Shown here: one piece after another, positions 1 to 5,364 of the stretch
How the letters are laid out: each line of letters opens with the position of its first letter
How positions within the stretch are numbered: position 1 is the first letter of the stretch
DNA from: JBBDWZ01 sp050732575
GTDB lineage: Bacteria > Gemmatimonadota > Gemmatimonadetes > Longimicrobiales > RSA9
Assembly: GCA_050732575.1 (NCBI GenBank)
Contig: JBOHRF010000369.1
Span: forward strand, 1-5,364
Direction: 5' to 3'
DNA length: 5,364 nucleotides
Notes under the pieces: generated by a model
The model's input: the letters and a program-made list of their open reading frames with translations, nothing else
Database searches by the model: none
Told to the model about the DNA's origin: nothing
Made by a program: the position numbers and the translations under genes

Positions 1-2372
1 ACCTGGTGGCGGTGGCAGCGCAGGTGCCGGACGGCTGGCGAGGACCTGACACCGCGAGTGTCCCTATTCCAAGGCCTGAATGGGAGACCGATGCGCTGGC
101 CATGAACGAAGTGGTAGTTGGCGGATTGGCACGAGCTGCCTCTGCGGTAGGGCCGGCGTTCCAGGCAGAGCGCATCATGGCAGCAGATCAGCTGGCCGCG
201 GTGTTGCGCTCACAATTCCAGAGCACTGCGTTCTTCATCGGTTCGGTCATCACGGATGAAGACGGTAACGCGGTTGCTTCGGCAAAACTGCCGGACAACC
301 TGACCACGTTCCGCATCATGGCTGTGGCAGTGACGGCGGGCGACCGTTACGGCTCGGGCACATCGTCACTGCTGGTCAGCAGGCCACTGCTGGCGCGACC
401 ATCGCTGCCGCGCTTCCTGCGCGACGGTGATCGTTTCGATGCGGGTGTGGTGGTCAATCAACGCACGGCGGGCACGCAACACGTCGATGTGCAAGCCGTT
501 GCGCGGGGAGCCGATCTGATCGGTGCAGATACAAAAGCCGATACGTTGCGCGGTGCGGCCGGGCGAGAAGTGCGCTTCGAGTTCAGGACACAGCCAGGCG
601 ACGCAGCCAACTTCCAGTTCGCCGTGCGCGGCCGGAGCGATGCCGATGCCGTGACTCTGACCGTACCGGTGCGGCCGAGTTACCACCCGCTGGCGCAAAC
701 CATAGCCGGTGCGCTGCGCGACACCGCACATGCAGAATTCCGCGTGGACGCAGATATCGATCCTGCGCGTTCTCGCCTGGAAATTAATTTCGGCAGCTCG
801 GTGTTCAGCATCATCAGCGGCATGCACAACACAATGCGCGTGTATCCTTACGCCTGTACCGAGCAGGTCTCGAGCGTGGCCATGCCGATCATTGCACTGT
901 ACCGCGCGCAGAAAGAGTTGGGCATGACGGCCGGTCTGGGCCGGAGCGCGGAGGACGAGATCCGCACGGCCATCCGCACTCTGTCCTGGCGCCAGCAGGC
1001 CGACGGCGCCATCGGATATTGGGGACCTTATTCGTGGAGCACACCGGGCGTGACCGCACACGCTGCGCGCGTTCTGCTGGAAGCGCGTGCGGCCGGCTTC
1101 GCAGTCGACAGCGCGGTATTCGTACGCATTCGCACGTACCTCACGCACCAGCTGCGTAGCCGCGAGCGGCACCGTTTTGCCGTCAACTACGGCTACCAAG
1201 ACCGCCAGCTGGAGGCGAGTGAGCGCCTGGCTGCGCTTGATGTCTTGAGCCGGCTCGGCCATGCGGATGCGCCCGCCGAGGAGGCACTGCTCAGGCAGAT
1301 CGCGGACCTGCACTGGGAGGACCGCGTGTTGCTGGCTCAGGTACTGGCTCGTCGCGGCGCGCTGACACCGGCGCGCAGCCTGCTCGCTCAGGCCTGGGCA
1401 GGCGTGCTTACTGAGGGACGCACGCTCACACTGCCGCCCGGCTCCAACCACTACTTGCGCTCCAACACGCGGCCCAGCGCGCGCTTGCTCAGTGCTACCA
1501 TGGCCATCGAGCCCGCACACGCAGGCATCAACCCGCTCGTGGAAACGCTGATACAGCAGGGCCGTTCGCTGGCGCGCTATGTGTGGAACACCCAGGACTA
1601 CGCTGCGGTCGTGCTCGCACTGTTGCCCTACGAGCAGCAGCGCAGAACGGTGCAGGGGCCGGCCAGCATTCAGCTTCGTGGTAACAATGGTTTGCTCATC
1701 ACACGCACCCTGCAATCCGGTGAACCGCGCGACACGAGCATTTCTCTTACGGGATTGGTACGTGACCAGTCCGTACGGTTGAGCCTGAGCACACGGAATG
1801 CTGCCGTGCCGGTCTACTACTACCTGACGCTTCGTGAAGTACCGCGCACGCGGCCGGTCAAGCCGGTCGACAACGGCATCCAGGTGGAACGCTGGTACGA
1901 GCGCGTGGACACGCGCGCCGCGGTTACCAGCGTGGCCGCGGGTGAGCTGGTGCGCGTTCGCTTGCGCGTCACCGTGCCCGAACAGCGACATTTCGTGGTC
2001 GTTGACGATCCCATGCCTGCAGGCTTTGAAGCCGTGGATCCGACGTTGCGGACCGAGGCGCCGCTGGGCGCGTTCGAGCCCATCGTGCAACAGCAGGATG
2101 CGGATCCCGAGCTCAATGAGCCGGGCTGGAGCTTCGGGCGGTGGTACTGGGGCCAATGGAGCCCGTTCGATCACAAGGAATTGCGTGACGATCGCGTGGT
2201 GCACTTCGCGACTACGTTGTGGAAGGGAGTCTGGACGGCCAGCTACCTGGTGCGTGCCACCAACGCGGGCACGTTCATCATGCCACCCGCACACGCCGAG
2301 GAGATGTACAACCCCGCCGTGAACGGCCGGACCGGTGGTGGTGTGTTCACGGTGAGGCCAGAACGGCGCTGA
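1..2372 (+). CDS. Bacterial alpha-2-macroglobulin family protein, C-terminal half (5' end outside window)
   Basis: The frame (codons starting at position 3) is open to the left edge and ends at TGA 2370-2372. About 789 residues are visible; whole bacterial A2Ms run about 1500-1900, so the N-terminal MG domains and signal/lipobox lie outside. Counting the GTG at 6 as residue 1, residues about 68-130 form the conserved A2M segment (R-S-Q-F, then LPDNLTTFRI). C284-T285-E286-Q287 (bases 855-866), preceded by YPY, is the thioester motif CxEQ. Residues about 265-545 are the alpha/alpha-toroid thioester domain, with QADGAIGYWGPYSWSTPGVTAHA as its toroid-repeat signature. Residues about 620-785 form a beta-rich C-terminal domain ending in the family-typical PPAHAEEMYNP...GR stretch. 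Known family role: a periplasmic, usually membrane-anchored trap in which an attacking protease cleaves a bait region and is bound covalently by the thioester. The gene is intact in the visible part, with no frameshift. The frequent partner gene pbpC (PBP1C) does not follow it; a convergent kinase gene does. Confidence 0.93.
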   Translation, partial: LVAVAAQVPDGWRGPDTASVPIPRPEWETDALAMNEVVVGGLARAASAVGPAFQAERIMAADQLAAVLRSQFQSTAFFIGSVITDEDGNAVASAKLPDNLTTFRIMAVAVTAGDRYGSGTSSLLVSRPLLARPSLPRFLRDGDRFDAGVVVNQRTAGTQHVDVQAVARGADLIGADTKADTLRGAAGREVRFEFRTQPGDAANFQFAVRGRSDADAVTLTVPVRPSYHPLAQTIAGALRDTAHAEFRVDADIDPARSRLEINFGSSVFSIISGMHNTMRVYPYACTEQVSSVAMPIIALYRAQKELGMTAGLGRSAEDEIRTAIRTLSWRQQADGAIGYWGPYSWSTPGVTAHAARVLLEARAAGFAVDSAVFVRIRTYLTHQLRSRERHRFAVNYGYQDRQLEASERLAALDVLSRLGHADAPAEEALLRQIADLHWEDRVLLAQVLARRGALTPARSLLAQAWAGVLTEGRTLTLPPGSNHYLRSNTRPSARLLSATMAIEPAHAGINPLVETLIQQGRSLARYVWNTQDYAAVVLALLPYEQQRRTVQGPASIQLRGNNGLLITRTLQSGEPRDTSISLTGLVRDQSVRLSLSTRNAAVPVYYYLTLREVPRTRPVKPVDNGIQVERWYERVDTRAAVTSVAAGELVRVRLRVTVPEQRHFVVVDDPMPAGFEAVDPTLRTEAPLGAFEPIVQQQDADPELNEPGWSFGRWYWGQWSPFDHKELRDDRVVHFATTLWKGVWTASYLVRATNAGTFIMPPAHAEEMYNPAVNGRTGGGVFTVRPERR

Positions 2373-2458
2373 AGGATCTGCTCAGTGCAGCGCCAGGCGC
2401 ACCCCGGGTTCGAACATAGGCGTTGGAGAAATCGAATCGAGTCCGAAGAACCGCCAAA

Positions 2459-4465
2459 TCAGGTTGGAATCTCCACGCGCACGGCCGTACCATGTCCGGG
2501 TATTGAGCTGACGTCCAGCCGCCCGTTCAACAACCGCACGCGTTCCTCGATGCTGATCAGGCCCAGTCCCCGCTTTTGGTGCATGCGCGTCACATCGAAG
2601 CCGCGCCCTTCGTCGTTGACCAGCAAGGTGATGGCGCCAGCGCTGACCGAGAGAACGATCTGCGCCCGCTTGGCGCCGGAATGACGAACTACGTTGCGTA
2701 TGGACTCCTGTGCTACACGATAGACGCAGATGGCCACGTCGTGCGGGATGTCGTCCTGAGTGTCAGGCAGCGACAGCTCGACGGTGACTTCCTCGAGCCG
2801 GTGAATTTCCGCGGCAAAGGAGGTCAGTGCTGGTACCAGGCCAGCGTGTTCGAGTGTGGCCGGATGGATTTCGTGAGACAATTCGCGAATGTCGTTGGCC
2901 AGCTCGCTGGTAATCGCGTGCAGCTGCTTGAGGTGTTTGCCAACCTCCCCGGCCGGGTTCGGGATCTGTCGTCTAACGTTGCTGATACCAATGGAAAGCG
3001 CGGCCACCTTCTGGTTCAAGTCGTCATGCAGGTCGCGCGCTATGCGCCGGCGCTCCTCCTCCTGTGCCGTGATCAAACGGCCGGCCAGCTCACGCACCTG
3101 CAGGCTGCTGGTGCGTAGCGCTTCTTCGGTACGTTTTCGCTCCGTGATATCCGTGGTGGTGCCGATCATACGCGTGGCCGTGCCCGCCACACGCTCGACC
3201 ACTACACCGCGCGCCAGGAACCAGCGGATGCTGCCATCCTTGTGGAATACACGATGCTCAGACTCGAAGGTTGGAGTTTTGCCCTCGATGTGTTCCTGGG
3301 CCAGGTCCCGCGCCTGATCCGCATCCTCAGGATGCACGCGCGCGGCCCAGCCATTGAAGGTGTCCGTGATCTCATTGTCTTCCAGTCCCAGCAAGGACTT
3401 GATCACGGTATCTGTGTAAACCCGCCCGCTCCTCAGGTCCCAGTCCCAGACACCCACCGAACCGGCGGCGGTGGCCATGCGGTGGCGCTGTTGGCTGACG
3501 CGCAGCGCATCTTCGGTGCGCTGTCGCTCCCTGATCATGGCCGCCAGCAACATGACGGGCACTGAAATGGCGATGAGGAATACTTGCAGCGCGAGCACGT
3601 TCTCGGCGCGCGCCAGGGTCACGAACGGTCCGCGGCCAACGTACGAGTACAGGAGTGACAGGCTGGTCACGAGCAGGATGCAGAGAGACAGAGCGGCAAA
3701 ACCGAAACGGACTGCGGACCAAAGGAACAGAGGCAGGATCGCGTACAACAGCAGCGGTAAAACCTGGGTGCTGCCGCTCTGCCCTCCAAACGCCACGCTG
3801 CACACGGTGAGCAAGAGGATGATCAAAACGCCCAGCTCGGTCCAGGCGCGCGACGACATGCGCCGCCAGGCCGCGGATCCTTCGGTCACCGCAAACACAA
3901 TCAACGGGGTCAAGGCCAGCGCAGGTACTGAATTGGTCAGCACGCGTCGGTGCCAGGCCAGCCAGTAGGCGGGCACCCAGTCAGCCATGAAGAAGACGGA
4001 GACAGTCAGTGTGGTTGCGATGGCCGGCGCGGCCACCGCGGCAATCAGGATATACCAGCCTGTGTTGCGTACATCATCGAAGCGCGGAGGCGCGAGTTTC
4101 AGCCTGCGCAGCGCCGCGGCAGCGATGAGGACCTGCAGCATATTGCCCGAGTACTGCACAACGTTGATGAATAGCGGAACGTTGGATTGGAACGTGGCCA
4201 CTACGTGCACGTGCGCGGGCAGAACAGTGAGCAGGTACCACCCCCAAGTCCGCGGCGGTGAAAGCAGGAGGGCGGCAAGCAGAATCGCGTTGGGTGGCCA
4301 GATGGTTGAGATGCCGGCCGGAGGCGCCCGCAACGCGATGCTGATGCAGGCGCCCAGGTAGTAGCTGGCCGTGGTAAGCAGTATACCGAGCGCCAGCCGC
4401 GCACCGGACATCGAGTCTCGGGCTGCCGCACTGTCTAGTTGCTGGCCGACCACAGTGGCGCTCAT
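2459..4465 (-). CDS. Membrane sensor histidine kinase, MASE1-PAS-HisKA_3-HATPase_c
   Basis: This is a probable two-component sensor kinase of the NarX/NarL-partner class. With ATG at 4463-4465 it has 668 residues. Residues about 24-310 are a MASE1-like sensor with roughly eight to ten hydrophobic segments and the W-P-P motif (IWPPNAILLAALLL, near 55-68). Residues about 330-448 are a PAS_3-type fold closing with the PAC sequence GTTTDITERKRTEE. HisKA_3 follows at about 459-501: RRRIARDLHDDLNQ gives phospho-acceptor H480 (CAT, read from 3028 to 3026) and the DxxxQ phosphatase motif (D481, Q485). HATPase_c (about 574-666) has the N-box Asn591 in QESIRNVVRHS, G1 D618-E-G-R-G, GLGL at 633-636 and GHGT at 657-660, so all catalytic boxes are present. 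The start is uncertain. The frame is open up to a GTG at 4678, but that overlaps the neighbour's ribosome site. ATGs at 4534, 4465 and 4411 all precede the first membrane segment; 4411 has GAG five bases upstream and is an equally good choice. No response regulator is adjacent. The signal sensed cannot be read from the sequence. Confidence 0.92.
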   Translation of the reverse strand: MSATVVGQQLDSAAARDSMSGARLALGILLTTASYYLGACISIALRAPPAGISTIWPPNAILLAALLLSPPRTWGWYLLTVLPAHVHVVATFQSNVPLFINVVQYSGNMLQVLIAAAALRRLKLAPPRFDDVRNTGWYILIAAVAAPAIATTLTVSVFFMADWVPAYWLAWHRRVLTNSVPALALTPLIVFAVTEGSAAWRRMSSRAWTELGVLIILLLTVCSVAFGGQSGSTQVLPLLLYAILPLFLWSAVRFGFAALSLCILLVTSLSLLYSYVGRGPFVTLARAENVLALQVFLIAISVPVMLLAAMIRERQRTEDALRVSQQRHRMATAAGSVGVWDWDLRSGRVYTDTVIKSLLGLEDNEITDTFNGWAARVHPEDADQARDLAQEHIEGKTPTFESEHRVFHKDGSIRWFLARGVVVERVAGTATRMIGTTTDITERKRTEEALRTSSLQVRELAGRLITAQEEERRRIARDLHDDLNQKVAALSIGISNVRRQIPNPAGEVGKHLKQLHAITSELANDIRELSHEIHPATLEHAGLVPALTSFAAEIHRLEEVTVELSLPDTQDDIPHDVAICVYRVAQESIRNVVRHSGAKRAQIVLSVSAGAITLLVNDEGRGFDVTRMHQKRGLGLISIEERVRLLNGRLDVSSIPGHGTAVRVEIPT

Positions 4466-4595
4466 ACCGGCGCTTTCGCGTGGAACGCACGAGGGAACAA
4501 CCCTGCCGCGTTCCCGATCTACCGGGCCGTCCATCAGCCGGCAAGTGCGTAGAATTACGGAGATCGTTGGCCGCGCTTGGTCGATGTCGTCCTTT

Positions 4596-4613
4596 GGTAG
4601 TACGCGTACAACC
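4596..4613. promoter_or_regulatory. 18-bp imperfect palindrome, possible operator in the divergent region
   Basis: GGTAGTACGCGTACAACC pairs with its own reverse complement at 8 of 9 positions; the only mismatch is A4599/A4610. The core GTACGCGTAC (4600-4609) is a perfect 10-bp dyad. It lies 77 bases upstream of the LysM ATG, and upstream of the kinase if that gene starts at 4534, 4465 or 4411. A dimeric regulator controlling one or both divergent genes is an inference from position and symmetry only. I could not place a convincing sigma-70 -35/-10 pair around it. Chance palindromes of this length with one mismatch are uncommon but possible. Confidence 0.3.
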
Positions 4614-4631
4614 TGCGCCACTCTCGATTTC

Positions 4632-4655
4632 GAGGGGCACGTATTCTGCCCCCTC
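4632..4655 (+). promoter_or_regulatory. G+C hairpin in the LysM leader region
   Basis: GGGGCA (4634-4639) pairs perfectly with TGCCCC (4647-4652) across a seven-base loop. The stem extends by two more pairs (GA 4632-4633 with TC 4654-4655) if C4653 is bulged. No T-run follows on either strand, so it does not look like a terminator. It lies about 25 bases before the Shine-Dalgarno of the LysM gene and would sit in its 5' leader if transcription starts upstream. A role in mRNA stability or translation is inference. Confidence 0.25.
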
Positions 4656-4679
4656 CGTTCTGCATCACGATACCGCACC

Positions 4680-4685
4680 AGGAGG
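4680..4685 (+). promoter_or_regulatory. Strong Shine-Dalgarno of the LysM gene
   Basis: A perfect AGGAGG with a five-base spacer (TGGAT) precedes ATG 4691. This fixes the start at 4691 rather than the in-frame GTG at 4685, which lies against the Shine-Dalgarno itself. It also argues against the longest kinase reading frame on the other strand, whose GTG at 4678 would abut this site. Confidence 0.85.
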
Positions 4686-4690
4686 TGGAT

Positions 4691-4972
4691 ATGGGGATTT
4701 TCGACAATAAAGACAAAAAGAAGGCCGACTTTTCGGATGTGCAGAGTGGTTCATCTACGTCTGCGCCCCGGCAGCAGCCGCGCGCCGCGCACAGCTATAC
4801 CGTGCAGGAAGGTGACACGCTTTCGGCCATTGCCAAGCGTGAGTACGGCAATCCCAACGATTGGCGGCGCATCTTTGAAGCCAATCGTGACACGATCCAG
4901 GATCCGGACACCATCTTCCCGGGTCAGCGCCTGAACATTCCGGAAAAAAACGAACGCGGAGGTTTCCGGTGA
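4691..4972 (+). CDS. Small LysM domain protein
   Basis: The protein has 93 residues and a single LysM domain at about 34-84. It begins HSYTVQEGDTLSAIAKREYG and ends DTIFPGQRLNIP, which are the two hallmark ends of the fold. Residues 1-33 are a charged, low-complexity lead (MGIFDNKDKKK, then Ser/Pro/Gln-rich) with no hydrophobic signal peptide or lipobox. The protein is therefore predicted to be cytoplasmic unless exported in another way. LysM folds usually bind GlcNAc-containing glycans such as peptidoglycan. A LysM without export signal resembles the C-terminal half of E. coli Kbp/YgaU (BON-LysM, a cytoplasmic potassium-binding protein), but the BON domain is missing, so neither role is assured. 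The ATG is set by AGGAGG at 4680-4685. The stop overlaps the GTG start of the next gene, which points to an operon with translational coupling. Confidence 0.9.
   Translation: MGIFDNKDKKKADFSDVQSGSSTSAPRQQPRAAHSYTVQEGDTLSAIAKREYGNPNDWRRIFEANRDTIQDPDTIFPGQRLNIPEKNERGGFR
4958..4962 (+). promoter_or_regulatory. Shine-Dalgarno deciding the lipoprotein GTG start
   Basis: GGAGG inside the last codons of the LysM gene is followed by a six-base spacer (TTTCCG) and GTG 4969. The ideal spacing supports a GTG start overlapping the upstream TGA by four bases (GTGA). Confidence 0.75.
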
Positions 4973-5364
4973 ACGCACGCAATCGCAACCTGAGGTGGTT
5001 GGCGGCAGCACTCATCGCTCTGGCAGTAGTTGCGTGTGACCGCCGCGAGACCGGCCGCGATGATACCATTGATGCCACGCCGCCTGCGACCATGCCTGCT
5101 CCGGGAGTGACTGTGCGGGTCAGAGATGTCGACGTAGGCAACGCGCTGGGACCGGACAAACGCGTCATGGAAGCGGATGAGGATGACGAGTTCGCCACGA
5201 CCGACACGATCTACGTGTCGATCGAAACGGAGGGCACGGCCGAGAACGCCACGCTGGGCGCCCGCTGGCTGTTCGAGGACGGACAAACCGTGGAGGAGAC
5301 GAACCAAACGATCTCACCAACGGGAGCCGCCGTTCATGAGTTCCACGTGTCCAAACCGAGTGGC
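4969..5364 (+). CDS. Putative lipoprotein of unknown function (3' end outside window)
   Basis: The reading frame from GTG 4969 stays open to the right edge, with 132 codons visible. The N-terminus (MNARNRNLRWLAAALIALAVVACD) is a classic lipoprotein signal: positive residues R4, R6 and R9, a hydrophobic core at 10-22, and lipobox V20-V21-A22-C23. Asp24 at +2 would favour inner-membrane retention under the enterobacterial Lol rule, though that rule varies outside enterics. A Thr/Pro-rich linker (about 27-46) leads to an acidic region with a likely beta-sandwich character: alternating strands such as DTIYVSIET and ATLGARWLFEDGQ, and VHEFHVSKPSG at the edge. I do not recognise a named family, and the fold is a guess from strand-like patterning. 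It overlaps the LysM stop by four bases, so the two are probably co-translated and may act in the same envelope process. The coding call rests on GGAGG placement, the signal peptide and an unbroken frame. Confidence 0.82.
   Translation, partial: MNARNRNLRWLAAALIALAVVACDRRETGRDDTIDATPPATMPAPGVTVRVRDVDVGNALGPDKRVMEADEDDEFATTDTIYVSIETEGTAENATLGARWLFEDGQTVEETNQTISPTGAAVHEFHVSKPSG

Noticed and set aside
366..2294. A 642-codon open reading frame on the minus strand antisense to the A2M gene
   Set aside because: Its translation is rich in Arg, His, Gln and Cys, has no recognisable domain, and lies opposite a well-supported A2M protein. Long antisense frames are expected from the codon bias of GC-rich genes.
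2385..2402. Hairpin-like GTGC...GCAC with inner GCGCCAGGCGC in the convergent gap, as a terminator
   Set aside because: The stem is short or bulged, the competing pairings have tiny loops, and no T-run follows on either strand. It is too weak to call a terminator.
2382..2458. A minus-strand frame running past the kinase stop and ending ...SPTPMFEPGVRLALH at a TGA (2382-2384), suggesting a frameshifted kinase tail
   Set aside because: The kinase already ends at the normal point for HATPase_c (TAVRVEIPT, stop at 2459-2461). The other frame runs through the kinase catalytic region without a sensible product, so no frameshift is needed.
2576..3118. Plus-strand open frames opposite the kinase gene (this one of 180 codons, with others up to about 4361)
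   Set aside because: They show no domain or convincing ribosome site and lie wholly opposite the kinase, whose catalytic motifs are unmistakable. They are shadows of that gene.
4561..4660. Sigma-70 promoter for the LysM operon (for example TACAAC at 4607 or TATTCT at 4642)
   Set aside because: Neither hexamer has a reasonable -35 element at 16-18 bases, so any assignment would be a guess.

Overview
The window is GC-rich with strong GC3-type codon bias and looks chromosomal. The gene families (a bacterial alpha-2-macroglobulin, a MASE1-type hybrid-free sensor kinase, a LysM protein, a lipoprotein) fit a Gram-negative proteobacterium. A gammaproteobacterium of the Xanthomonadales/Steroidobacterales sort is a reasonable guess, but nothing in the sequence fixes the taxon. 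I see no mobile element, CRISPR array, tRNA, rRNA or phage gene.

Layout: (1) Positions 1-2372, + strand, hold the C-terminal half of an alpha-2-macroglobulin-like envelope protease inhibitor. It is cut by the left edge and carries an intact Cys-x-Glu-Gln thioester motif. (2) Positions 2373-2458 are an 86-base convergent gap with only a weak G+C hairpin and no convincing terminator. (3) Positions 2459 to about 4465, - strand, encode a membrane sensor histidine kinase (MASE1 - PAS - HisKA_3 - HATPase_c) of the NarL-partner class, with no response regulator beside it. (4) Positions from about 4466 to 4690 are a divergent control region with an 18-bp imperfect palindrome and a G+C-rich hairpin. 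(5) Positions 4691-4972, + strand, encode a small LysM protein with a strong Shine-Dalgarno sequence. (6) Positions 4969-5364, + strand, hold the start of a lipoprotein that begins at a GTG overlapping the LysM stop codon (GTGA) and is cut by the right edge.

Three of the four genes have an envelope theme: periplasmic protease trapping, a peptidoglycan-type LysM fold and a lipoprotein. The kinase is a membrane sensor with unknown ligand. The LysM and lipoprotein genes are almost certainly one translationally coupled operon, divergent from the kinase. The A2M gene is a separate, convergent unit. Overall this is a fairly ordinary chromosomal region and I found no clear sign of a novel system. 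The most checkable leads are the palindrome in the divergent region, the unpaired kinase, and the coupled LysM-lipoprotein pair.
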